Origin: Spirochaetia bacterium UBA2205
GTDB lineage: Bacteria > Spirochaetota > UBA4802 > UB4802
Direction of reading: 5' to 3'
NCBI GenBank assembly: GCA_002328585.1
Contig: DCUV01000008.1
Location: forward strand, 27,481 to 91,480
DNA length: 64,000 bases
The notes under the pieces are model-generated. The model saw only the letters and a program-made list of their open reading frames with translations. It did no database searches and was not told the DNA's origin. Position numbers and translations under genes: made by a program. Within the stretch, counting starts at the first letter, position 1. The number at the start of each line of letters is the position of its first letter. Of the stretch, positions 47,967-56,742 are shown piece by piece.

Positions 47967-48802
47967 AACCAGATGCAAATACAGCGGTATACTGTATCAT
48001 AGGCAATCCAGTAAGGCACTCATTGTCACCTGTCATGCACAATGCTGCATTTGAACATCTTCATATAAATGCTGTCTACGTTGCATTCCAACCTCAGTCT
48101 ACACAAAAAGCAATTGAAGCAATAAAAACATTAGGGATACAGGGATCAAGTGTAACAATACCGTTTAAGGTTGAACTGGTATCACTATGCGATGAGGTGG
48201 ACAATCTGGCACTGGAAATTGGTTCGGTTAATACTCTCATCAATATCAATGGAAAAGTAAAAGGTTACAATACCGATGGTAATGGTCTCATCAAAACGTT
48301 AGAGCATCATGCTGTTGATTATGTAAATAAAAATGTTTTAATCATTGGCAATGGCGGTTCCGCAAGAGCTATCGCCTACACATTAGCACATCACAATGCA
48401 CATATTACCATCTGTGGAAGAAATGAAACTAATGTGATGCATCTGGTCCATGATTTACATCATCATTGCACTTCCGTTAATAGCTGTTTACTTCATGATT
48501 TGCACCCTGATACAACATTGCCATTTGACATCATCATCAACACTACTCCCGTTGGCATGTCACCGCATGTGGATACCAGTCCCATCAATGAAGATTGCAT
48601 ACATCAACCTCAGATAATCGTCGATATCATTTATTCCCCGCGCGAAACCATGCTGATAAAAAAAGCACGCAATAAGGGTTGTAAAACCATAACCGGTGAA
48701 TATATGCTGCTCTATCAGGCATGTATGCAGTTTGAGCTATGGACGGGCAAACCGGCCCCATTTGAAATTATGTATAACGCACTAACTCAGGCATTGCAGT
48801 AA
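47963..48802 (+). CDS. aroE: Shikimate dehydrogenase (NADP-dependent)
   Basis: Reduces 3-dehydroshikimate to shikimate for aromatic amino-acid synthesis. The 279-residue protein shows NPVRHSLSPVMHNAAF (shikimate-binding serines), VTIPFKVEL (catalytic Lys), YNTDGNGL (catalytic Asp), and the dinucleotide loop NGGSARAIAY followed by CGRNET. The start is a GTG overlapping the stop of the preceding gene. folC follows after 2 bases. A GCGATAGCTC variant is at 48366. Confidence 0.95.
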   Translation: MKPDANTAVYCIIGNPVRHSLSPVMHNAAFEHLHINAVYVAFQPQSTQKAIEAIKTLGIQGSSVTIPFKVELVSLCDEVDNLALEIGSVNTLININGKVKGYNTDGNGLIKTLEHHAVDYVNKNVLIIGNGGSARAIAYTLAHHNAHITICGRNETNVMHLVHDLHHHCTSVNSCLLHDLHPDTTLPFDIIINTTPVGMSPHVDTSPINEDCIHQPQIIVDIIYSPRETMLIKKARNKGCKTITGEYMLLYQACMQFELWTGKPAPFEIMYNALTQALQ

Positions 48803-48804
48803 CC

Positions 48805-50091
48805 ATGCTGCCGCCTTTTTTACAATCGCTTGTGAATAATGAATCAGTTCATTCAGCGCGCTATGTACACTATTCACCCGATGCTATTGTTACATTACTA
48901 AGCCTGCTTCATAATCCGCAATTTGCTATTAAAACAATACATATTGCAGGAACCAATGGTAAAGGTTCCACGGCATATATGATTGCTGCCATGTTACAGG
49001 CAGCAGGTTACCGTGTTGGACTTTATACCTCGCCGCATCTTCTACGATATAATGAACGCATCACTGTCAATGGCAATGAAATAGCTGATGAAACAATAGC
49101 ACATTGCAGCACCATCATTGAACATCTATGTAAAAAGCATAATCTGCATATTACATTCTTTGATGCATTTACCGCCATTGCATTTTTGTACTTTGAAAAC
49201 TCAGTTGATATTGCAGTTATTGAAACAGGACTTGGCGGAAGGCTTGACTCAACCAATGTTGTAACTCCTCTTGTGAGTGTTATAACACCCATTGCGTATG
49301 ATCACACTGCAATACTGGGAAATACTCTGCAACAAATAGCATACCAGAAAGCGGGTATCATAAAACAAAACACACCTGTTGTTATTGCGCGCCAGCATCC
49401 AGAAGCGCTTGCAACACTGCAGCATGAAGCGGCATTGAACAATGCACCCGTTATTTTGTTTGATACCAATATTCACTGTTCAATAACATCAAATCATCCT
49501 GTGTTAACATGTGATGTTGTGTGCAATCATCCGCTGTTTGGCGGTTTGCAAAAATGTAGCAATGTCACCATCCCGTTAGCTGGCAGCTTTCAAGCATACA
49601 ATGCTGCGGTTGCCATAGCTGCAGTTTTACTTTTAAAAAATTATAATTGGGCGATAGTTACTGATGATATAATCAAAGCTCTATCAACCATAACCATCCC
49701 GGGAAGGAGTCAGTTGCTTGGTGAAGATCCATTGATACTGTTTGACTGTGCACACAATCCGGAAGCGATGCAAACCACAGTAGAAGCCCTGGTAAACACC
49801 TATTCCGGGTATGATTGTATATTTTGTGTAAGCTTTATGAACGACAAGGATATCCATTCATTGCTAACTGTCATACAGCGCTATACACAGCACCCAGTAT
49901 ATTATCTCCCCCTCAATGACAGCAGAAGCTACTACCCTGATGATGAAGTAATTAAAAACTATCATCTCATCATTATCGATGATGTACATGTACCAGTAAC
50001 TATCGCCAAAAGAATCCCTGAAAAAACTATGGTGCTATTTACCGGTACATTCCGATTATATCCATTGGTTCAAACTATTCACAAAGTTTGA
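48805..50091 (+). CDS. folC: Folylpolyglutamate synthase / dihydrofolate synthase
   Basis: Adds glutamate to (dihydro)folate. The 428-residue length is typical. Hallmarks are the P-loop AGTNGKGSTAYM, YTSPHLLRYNERI, ETGLGGRLDSTNVV, PIAYDHTAILGNTLQQIA (catalytic Lys of QKAGIIK) and DCAHNPEAM. It carries two copies of the window's motif in opposite orientations (49651 and 49996), one within the P-loop-containing half and one near the end. Terminal gene of the cupin-aroE-folC operon. Confidence 0.95.
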   Translation: MLPPFLQSLVNNESVHSARYVHYSPDAIVTLLSLLHNPQFAIKTIHIAGTNGKGSTAYMIAAMLQAAGYRVGLYTSPHLLRYNERITVNGNEIADETIAHCSTIIEHLCKKHNLHITFFDAFTAIAFLYFENSVDIAVIETGLGGRLDSTNVVTPLVSVITPIAYDHTAILGNTLQQIAYQKAGIIKQNTPVVIARQHPEALATLQHEAALNNAPVILFDTNIHCSITSNHPVLTCDVVCNHPLFGGLQKCSNVTIPLAGSFQAYNAAVAIAAVLLLKNYNWAIVTDDIIKALSTITIPGRSQLLGEDPLILFDCAHNPEAMQTTVEALVNTYSGYDCIFCVSFMNDKDIHSLLTVIQRYTQHPVYYLPLNDSRSYYPDDEVIKNYHLIIIDDVHVPVTIAKRIPEKTMVLFTGTFRLYPLVQTIHKV

Positions 50092-50349
50092 TGTGCATTA
50101 ATACAGAAATGCATCGACACTGATAATAAAAATTCATCAATTGTCATTACTGCCAATTGTAAGCACCTGAGCACTGTTCATAGATAATAACAATTATAAA
50201 AAATGGATGTGTTCAAAAAATATTTTTATAATAATGTATTGATTTTAGTAATATTATTTTTTTATGATACAATTATAGTATGGAGTTCCCAATAAAAAAA
50301 GGATATACCATATAAAAAATTTAATATATAAAGGAGATTATTTAAAACA

Positions 50350-51165
50350 ATGGATCTATCAGAACTATTACCCAAAGAACATCTAATTTCCATTAAGAGT
50401 ACGGAAAAGCAACTGGTAATAAAAGAGTTAATTCAAAAGTTACAGGAATTAGGGAAACTGGATAATGCCGACAGATATTATACACAGGTCATACATCGTG
50501 AAACATTGGAAAATACTGGTGTTGGTAATGGTTTTGCAATCCCGCATGTTCGCACCGATTCAGTCAAAAAATTGCTTACTGTATTTGGAATATGTAATGA
50601 GCTAATTGAATACGAATCGTTTGATAAACAGCCGGTTAAATATGTCATGCTCAGCATATTTCCTACATCACTCAGCACCAAGTATCTTTATTTAGTTGGT
50701 ATGATGGCGCGAATATTTTCAAGCTCAGAGAAACGAAGTAAAATCGATGAAGCACGAACACCATCAAAAATATATCCAATACTAACAAAAGAAGCAAAAC
50801 TTTATTTTGAATCGCTAACCGAAATCAATAAGGAAGATGAACATATTGAAAATCTTTCTGGCATTCCTTCCACTGACCTTGACCTGCTCATACGGCTTGA
50901 TCAGCTTTACCGCCTTTATGATAGCGGCGACACATCCGAAGCATTAACAAAAAAGATTAATGAATTACGGAAATTTATTGATAACCGCTCACTTTCTTAT
51001 TATGAACGTATGAGGAAAAAATGTCAAAATCCTTTTGCCATTCTGGAAAAAAATGCATGTGGTGGCTGCCATATGGTTATACCGCCAGTTGAAATGGCAA
51101 AGATTAAATCTAAAAAGCACCTTGCAGTGTGCACCTATTGTGGAAGGTTTTTAATCATAGTGTAA
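50350..51165 (+). CDS. PTS EIIA (fructose/nitrogen type) domain fused to C4 zinc ribbon
   Basis: 271 residues. The N-terminal ~150 residues match a type-2 EIIA domain, with the phosphorylatable His66 in GNGFAIPHVRT. A helical linker (about 155-225) leads to a zinc ribbon with Cys237, Cys240, Cys261 and Cys264 (CGGCHMV and CTYCGRF). The ribbon closely resembles that of the COG1579 protein at 44.4 kb. No EIIB/EIIC genes are near, so a regulatory PtsN-like role is likely. A good Shine-Dalgarno (AAGGAGA) lies upstream; 258 bp of non-coding DNA separates it from folC. Confidence 0.8.
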   Translation: MDLSELLPKEHLISIKSTEKQLVIKELIQKLQELGKLDNADRYYTQVIHRETLENTGVGNGFAIPHVRTDSVKKLLTVFGICNELIEYESFDKQPVKYVMLSIFPTSLSTKYLYLVGMMARIFSSSEKRSKIDEARTPSKIYPILTKEAKLYFESLTEINKEDEHIENLSGIPSTDLDLLIRLDQLYRLYDSGDTSEALTKKINELRKFIDNRSLSYYERMRKKCQNPFAILEKNACGGCHMVIPPVEMAKIKSKKHLAVCTYCGRFLIIV

Positions 51166-51193
51166 AATAGTGTAAAAAGGTTTAAACATTATA

Positions 51194-52450
51194 TTATAAC
51201 AGGTATCTGAATCTGTAACAAAACCATTCCTTTATAAGTTGTGTAGACGATCTTCGCTGGTATTGCTCAAATACTATCTCTTTACTTTGTTGAATATCTT
51301 TTAAAAACTGTTTCTTCATCTTATTCCCAAAATTCTGGTCAAGAATAATAGCATTAACCTCAAGGTTAGCATTAAAACTGCGCCTATCTAAATTTGTTGA
51401 TCCCACTGTTGACCATATATCATCTATGACAGCGGTTTTTGCATGTAATACAGTTGGGATATACTCATAAATACGGATATGATTTTTAAGAAAACGTTTA
51501 TAAAAGTATCTGCTTGCATATTGAACAAATGGGATATCACTAACCGAGGGTAATAGTATCCTGACATCTATACCTCTCTTTGCTACACGGATCAATGCCC
51601 TGCTAATTTTACTATCAGGTACAAAATACGCATTTGCTATATAAATATATTTTTGTGCATTGGCAATTGCCGCTAAATATGTCTGGTAAATTGGCTTTAC
51701 ATTTTTACGAGAATAACTGCTTAAAACCAATACAATAGTATCGCCTTTATGATAAATTGCAGGAAAATACTTATCTATATCAACAAGCGCACCGCCCTGT
51801 CTATGCCAGTTTTCCAGAAAAAAATACTCTAAGTCACGTACTGCTGGTCCTTCAATTTTCAGGTGAGTATCCCGCCAATTTTCACCTCCATATTTTTCTC
51901 CGGCATATTCATTTCCTATATTCATCCCCCCCACAAACGCTACATTACCATCTACAACCATAAGTTTACGGTGATCTCGTAGATATAAATTGAAATATTT
52001 ACGCCAGGGTATAATGGGATGGAACTCAATTAATTCAACTTTATTTTTTCTCAAATATTCAAAAAGCTCGCCAGAGGTATTAATGCAACCCACAGCATCA
52101 TAGATAATATTAACATCTACACCTTTCTTTGCCTTTGCTGCTAACTTACGTGCAACTTTCCAGCCAATATTATCACTATTAAAAATATATGTTTCAAGAT
52201 CAATACTTAATGTTGCACTATCAATAGCAGCAAATAATTCATCAAAAAATAAATCGCCATTGTTGATAAGGGTAACCTTATTGCCACCTGAAAATCCGGA
52301 TATACCATACTTTTTTATTGACTTTAAAAATTTAGGTAAAAAAAATCTATTTTTGATTTTATGTATAATATCACTATAACTGATTCTATGTCCTGAACCT
52401 TTGAATCTATGGTTTAAACGTCCATGGGTTTTCTTTTGTGATTTTTTCAT
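51194..52450 (-). CDS. Phospholipase D-family cardiolipin synthase-type enzyme
   Basis: 418 residues with two HKD motifs: RDHRKLMVVDG followed by FVGGMNIGNEY, and LHAKTAVIDDIWSTVGSTNLDRRS. Both catalytic His-Lys-Asp sets are intact. No N-terminal TM helices are seen, so it resembles the soluble or peripheral ClsB type rather than ClsA; the N-terminus is Lys/His-rich and basic. It makes cardiolipin or a related phospholipid by transphosphatidylation. Downstream of clpC by 17 bases on the same strand. Confidence 0.85.
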   Translation of the reverse strand: MKKSQKKTHGRLNHRFKGSGHRISYSDIIHKIKNRFFLPKFLKSIKKYGISGFSGGNKVTLINNGDLFFDELFAAIDSATLSIDLETYIFNSDNIGWKVARKLAAKAKKGVDVNIIYDAVGCINTSGELFEYLRKNKVELIEFHPIIPWRKYFNLYLRDHRKLMVVDGNVAFVGGMNIGNEYAGEKYGGENWRDTHLKIEGPAVRDLEYFFLENWHRQGGALVDIDKYFPAIYHKGDTIVLVLSSYSRKNVKPIYQTYLAAIANAQKYIYIANAYFVPDSKISRALIRVAKRGIDVRILLPSVSDIPFVQYASRYFYKRFLKNHIRIYEYIPTVLHAKTAVIDDIWSTVGSTNLDRRSFNANLEVNAIILDQNFGNKMKKQFLKDIQQSKEIVFEQYQRRSSTQLIKEWFCYRFRYLL

Positions 52451-52467
52451 GAAATGAGAACATATTT

Positions 52468-54933
52468 TTATTTATAATGAACAACTTCAGGAGTATTTAT
52501 ATTTCCAACTGTTCCATTTTTCTCGGGTTTAAAATAGATTGTCTGGTTCTTGATGCCAGCATACACCTTATGGCATCCTTTAAATTTCCCATTTAATATC
52601 TCAACAGCCAATCTGTCTTCAATCTCGTTTTGTACGGCTCTTCTGAGATATCGCGCACCATATTTGTCATTAAAGCCTTTATTGACAAGATAGTTCTTCA
52701 CTTTATGCGATACTAACAGTTCAATGCCCTGCTCTGTTAAATGTTCATTAACCTCCTGTAATAATAAATCAAGAATCTGCCGTATGTGGTGCTCATCCAA
52801 CTTATGGAAATGAACAACTGCATCAATTCGATTCAAAAATTCCGGACTGAATAATCGTTTAACTTCTTCGTCAACATTCTGGAATTGAATTTGACTGGCA
52901 TTGATTTCATTAAATCCCATCTTACCTGCTTTTTGAAATTCTCTATTACCAACATTAGAGGTCATGATAATAACAGTATCCACAAAGCTTGTTACAGAAC
53001 CAAAATTATCGGTAAGTTCGCCTTCTTCAAGTACCTGTAATAATATATTAAATACATCAGGATGGGCTTTTTCAATCTCATCAAATAGTATCACGGAATA
53101 TGGCCTGCGTTTTACCTTTTCAGTTAATTGTCCTCCTTCTTCGTACCCAACATACCCGGGAGGAGCGCCAATTAAACGCGATACAGAATGTTTTTCCATA
53201 AATTCGGACATGTCAAACCTGATAAGGGCATCGTCATCATCAAATAAAAACTCTGCCAATGCTTTAGCCAACTCAGTTTTCCCAACACCAGTAGGGCCAA
53301 GGAAAATAAATGAACCAATAGGCCTTTGAGCACTTCGCAGCCCCGTGCGAGAACGTCGTATTGCCCTGCTAATGACATTGATTGCATTATCCTGTCCAAT
53401 AATTCGCTTATGGAGCTCCTGCTCCATCTGCAGTAATTTCTGGGATTCGGACTCCTCAAGTTTTTCTACAGGTATTTTTGTCCATTGTGCAACAATGGTA
53501 GCTACCTGTTTTTCATCAACTACCACTGCATAGTCATTGATGCGCTGCTGCCAATCGCTTATCTTCTGGGAAAGGAGAGCTTTTCGTTCAATGATCGTGT
53601 CGCGTATTGATGCTGCCTGTTCATATTCCTGAGCCTTAACAAGATTATTTTTGCGATCATTCAGCTCTTCAATCTCCTGTTCTAATAATTCAATATCAAC
53701 AGGCCTTTCACAGTTTTCCAATCTTGCTTTTGAACCTGCCTCATCAATAACATCTATTGCCTTATCCGGTAAATACCTGTCATGTATATATCTATTTGCA
53801 AACAGAACAGCTTTCCTGATAGCTTCATCGGTATAGCGCACCTTATGGTGAATTTCATAGCGCTCTTTTAATCCAAATAAAATTTCAACAGCTTCATCAG
53901 ACGTTGGTTCATCTACCATAACTGTTTGGAAACGCCGTTCAAGTGCAGCATCTTTTTCAATGTATATACGATATTCATTAAGTGTTGTTGCTCCAATACA
54001 TTGGAGTTCACCACGTGCCAGCGCTGGTTTTAAAATATTTGCGGCATCGATAGCTCCTTCAGCAGCTCCCGCACCTATAATGGTATGAAGCTCGTCAATA
54101 AAAAGGATAACATTGTCCGAGCCTTTTATCTCTTTCATGATGCGTTTTAAACGTTCTTCAAATTCGCCACGATATTTAGTACCAGCTACAACAGAAGCTA
54201 AATCCAATGATAATACCCTCTTGTTAAAAAGAGGTTCAGGCACATCATGATGAATAATACGCTGTGACAGTCCTTCCACAATTGCAGTTTTACCTACACC
54301 AGCTTCGCCAATCAGTACAGGATTATTTTTTGTTTTACGGGATAAGATGCGGATTACTCGTTCTATTTCAGTATCACGCCCTATGACAGGGTCCAATTTA
54401 TCTTCAGCAGCCAATCGTGTTAATTCAATGGCAAACTCATCCAGGGTAGGTGTTTTTGTTTTATCATTACCTTTTTGCTGTGTGCTCCCATCAGGAGTAA
54501 CACCCAATATCTTCTGTACTTCACTTTTCAAAACATTATAATCTATACCTGCACGGATAAGCGTATCAATGCCAGAGCATGTTCCATCCCTGAAGATAGA
54601 AAGCAAAAGATGTTCTGTACCAACATAGTTGTTTTTTAATTTACGGGCTTCATCTTTTGCTATTTCAATAATACGGGTAAAACGGGCACTCAGCGGAAGA
54701 TTGCCCAGTATTATTGTAGAACCTGACCTGCGAATTGACTGCTCTATATTTCTGCGTAGTATTTCAAAATTTACTCCCATATTCTTCAATATGCGTGCAG
54801 CAACGGAGTCATCATCCTTTAACAGGGCAAGCATAATATGTTCCGGCCCTAAAGCATCAGAGTTTAACCGCCTCCCTTCTGCCTGCGCCAGAACTTCTAA
54901 TACTTTTCGTGACCTCTTGGTATAGTCAAACAT
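52468..54933 (-). CDS. clpC: ATP-dependent chaperone ClpC
   Basis: 821 residues from ATG 54933 (MFDYTKRSRKVLEV), the usual ClpC start; a 26-residue upstream extension to 55011 would run into mcsB. Order: double Clp-N repeat (1-150), AAA1 with GEAGVGKT (about 200), UVR-type middle (DRKNNLVKAQEYEQAASIRD), AAA2 with GPTGVGKTELAKALAE (about 565) and DEIEKAHPDVFN. It unfolds proteins for ClpP, with McsB marking targets by arginine phosphorylation. The Shine-Dalgarno overlaps the mcsB stop. No ctsR gene is present in this operon. Confidence 0.95.
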   Translation of the reverse strand: MFDYTKRSRKVLEVLAQAEGRRLNSDALGPEHIMLALLKDDDSVAARILKNMGVNFEILRRNIEQSIRRSGSTIILGNLPLSARFTRIIEIAKDEARKLKNNYVGTEHLLLSIFRDGTCSGIDTLIRAGIDYNVLKSEVQKILGVTPDGSTQQKGNDKTKTPTLDEFAIELTRLAAEDKLDPVIGRDTEIERVIRILSRKTKNNPVLIGEAGVGKTAIVEGLSQRIIHHDVPEPLFNKRVLSLDLASVVAGTKYRGEFEERLKRIMKEIKGSDNVILFIDELHTIIGAGAAEGAIDAANILKPALARGELQCIGATTLNEYRIYIEKDAALERRFQTVMVDEPTSDEAVEILFGLKERYEIHHKVRYTDEAIRKAVLFANRYIHDRYLPDKAIDVIDEAGSKARLENCERPVDIELLEQEIEELNDRKNNLVKAQEYEQAASIRDTIIERKALLSQKISDWQQRINDYAVVVDEKQVATIVAQWTKIPVEKLEESESQKLLQMEQELHKRIIGQDNAINVISRAIRRSRTGLRSAQRPIGSFIFLGPTGVGKTELAKALAEFLFDDDDALIRFDMSEFMEKHSVSRLIGAPPGYVGYEEGGQLTEKVKRRPYSVILFDEIEKAHPDVFNILLQVLEEGELTDNFGSVTSFVDTVIIMTSNVGNREFQKAGKMGFNEINASQIQFQNVDEEVKRLFSPEFLNRIDAVVHFHKLDEHHIRQILDLLLQEVNEHLTEQGIELLVSHKVKNYLVNKGFNDKYGARYLRRAVQNEIEDRLAVEILNGKFKGCHKVYAGIKNQTIYFKPEKNGTVGNINTPEVVHYK

Positions 54934-54940
54934 CTTTTTT

Positions 54941-55990
54941 TTACTCCTTATCTCCGAATCTCTTTCGAAGATATGCTGCTCTGAAGGAATCACCTTCTTC
55001 AGATGTGGCAAAAATTTTTCCTGCTATTTTCTGAAGATGCGATACCTGTATATGTATCATTAAATCATTAATTGCAGAAAGTTCAATATTTTTTAATATG
55101 GATAATACAACACCCAGCCGAATAAGCGATAAATGCTCAATAGCCTCCGCATAATTCATTGTCCTTGAAAATGCAACAATTGCATATGATCTCCAGATCA
55201 TATCTTCCAGCACATCTTTATGATGCTGATAATATTCTTCACGGGCATTATTTTCAAGATCAATAATAATACTGATAACCTTATCAACTTCTTCTATAAT
55301 ATCTATCTCAGATTTTCCTAATGTTGCTTTATTGCTGACGATATATATGCTACCTACTGTTTTCGTTGCATCATGGACAATTCCTTTTATCTGAGCCTGA
55401 TATTCACGTACAATTTTAATAACCTCACCCATATTTTTTGTTGCTGTCAACATGGGCAAATGCAACATTGCTGAAACACGCAATCCTGTCCCCACATTTG
55501 AAGGACAGGTGGTTAAAAATCCAATATCATCATTGAAAGCATATGAAATGTACTTGTTTAATTCATCATCAATTTCATCGGCTAATTTGAAAGCTTCCAG
55601 CATCTGTAATCCAGGTTTTATAACCTGTATACGTATGTGGTCCTCTTCATTTATAAGAATGGAAAAATTTTGCTGATGATCAAAAACAACAGAGCTGTAA
55701 TCACTTAATTCCATCTCATGAGTGATGATATCACGTTCACATAAAAAACGTCGGTCATCAGAACTGCAATCACGCAGATTAACAAATTGAGTATTTTGAA
55801 ATAACGTTGAAGCAATAACAGCCTGTCGCACTATGGTTTCCAGTATGGTTATATCAGATTCCCGCATTTTAGTGGCAAAAGGTAACGATGGCAAATTTCT
55901 TGCAAACCTTACACGGGTTGTCATAGCAACATCTGCCAGAGGACCTATTTTTGCCCAGAAGGGTGATTGTTCCAACAACTGTTCAAACAT
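54941..55990 (-). CDS. mcsB: Protein-arginine kinase McsB
   Basis: Phosphorylates arginines on proteins to target them to ClpCP. The 349-residue protein follows the phosphagen-kinase fold: TTRVRFARNLPSLPF, NEEDHIRIQ and TCPSNVGTGLRVSAMLHLP. It lies between mcsA and clpC in the order mcsA-mcsB-clpC, its start overlapping the mcsA stop by one base. The same arrangement occurs in Firmicutes, where CtsR precedes mcsA; here no such gene is seen upstream. Confidence 0.95.
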   Translation of the reverse strand: MFEQLLEQSPFWAKIGPLADVAMTTRVRFARNLPSLPFATKMRESDITILETIVRQAVIASTLFQNTQFVNLRDCSSDDRRFLCERDIITHEMELSDYSSVVFDHQQNFSILINEEDHIRIQVIKPGLQMLEAFKLADEIDDELNKYISYAFNDDIGFLTTCPSNVGTGLRVSAMLHLPMLTATKNMGEVIKIVREYQAQIKGIVHDATKTVGSIYIVSNKATLGKSEIDIIEEVDKVISIIIDLENNAREEYYQHHKDVLEDMIWRSYAIVAFSRTMNYAEAIEHLSLIRLGVVLSILKNIELSAINDLMIHIQVSHLQKIAGKIFATSEEGDSFRAAYLRKRFGDKE

Positions 55991-56526
55991 TATGCCCCCT
56001 GTTGATTTTTCAGTTTTATTATCTCATCTCGTAATTTTGCTGCTTCTTCATAATTTTCATTTTCTACTGCAACTTCAAGCATATTTTCAAGATCATGAAG
56101 CGATAACGTTGCAACATTTTTCAAACGCATTGAATCAAGCATTACCTTTGATTTTCTATGCTCTATATATTTCAGTGGCATTTTCCCAATATGAAATGTT
56201 GAACCATGATATCCTGATAAGATTGGTGTTAAAGCTTCCTTAAATGAGCTATAGCAATCTGCACAACCCAGCTTCCCTGTTCGTTTATAATCTATGAGTG
56301 TCCATCCACAGGTGGCACAGGTGTTACTATCAACCATATCATTCATATCCTTTACATCCAGAAAGGACATCATATCAGAAACCGTAAGAGAAAAACCCCC
56401 GCCGTGTGAGCTTAGACCCATATCGCGGGCACAGTTATCACACAAATGAACTTCAGTCTTTTCATTCCTGATGATCTCAGTCAAATGGACTGTTGCTTCT
56501 CTTAGTTTACACCGTTCACATATCAT
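55990..56526 (-). CDS. mcsA: McsA, activator of McsB
   Basis: 178 residues. Four CxxC-type pairs (CERCKLRE, CDNCARDMG, CATCGW and CADCYSSF) bind zinc; a C-terminal UVR motif (EVAVENENYEEAAKLRDEII) completes the McsA family pattern. It activates McsB and couples to ClpC. It is the first gene of the operon. Its promoter must lie in the 168-bp region before it, shared with the argD side. Confidence 0.93.
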   Translation of the reverse strand: MICERCKLREATVHLTEIIRNEKTEVHLCDNCARDMGLSSHGGGFSLTVSDMMSFLDVKDMNDMVDSNTCATCGWTLIDYKRTGKLGCADCYSSFKEALTPILSGYHGSTFHIGKMPLKYIEHRKSKVMLDSMRLKNVATLSLHDLENMLEVAVENENYEEAAKLRDEIIKLKNQQGA

Positions 56527-56700
56527 AGTTCATCTTCCGTAGTAACTATCAAACACTTACACATCCTTTCATCATATAGTATACTATAAAATAAGTTTAT
56601 ATGCAAGCCCATTTTTAAATCATTTTAATAAAATTTTATCTTTTTACTAAAAATTACCAAAATATATTGACATTATAGAATGATAGTATATTGAGTGAGC

Positions 56701-56728
56701 AATCGGGTCAAACCGATTTATTTTTTTT
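56701..56728 (+). terminator. Hairpin plus T-run in the argD leader (possible attenuator)
   Basis: AATCGG (56701-56706) and CCGATT (56713-56718) form a 6-bp stem around GTCAAA, followed by TA and eight T residues at 56721-56728, ending 14 bases before the argD ATG. This matches a weak intrinsic terminator. The loop also reads GGTCAAA, a CtsR half-site-like heptad, but no second copy is seen. It could attenuate arg genes. Confidence 0.4.
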
Positions 56729-56742
56729 ATGGGATATACTTT

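Noticed and set aside
54934..55011. Extended ClpC start at 55011
   Set aside because: It would overlap mcsB and add residues not found in ClpC; ATG 54933 has a good Shine-Dalgarno and the standard N-terminus.
56667..56692. TTGACA/TATATT promoter before argD
   Set aside because: TTGACA at 56667 and TATATT at 56687 are only 14 bases apart; with the correct 17-base spacing the -10 would be ATTGAG, a poor match.
56527..56742. CtsR operator upstream of mcsA
   Set aside because: Only one GGTCAAA heptad is present, embedded in the hairpin loop; the required tandem repeat is missing.
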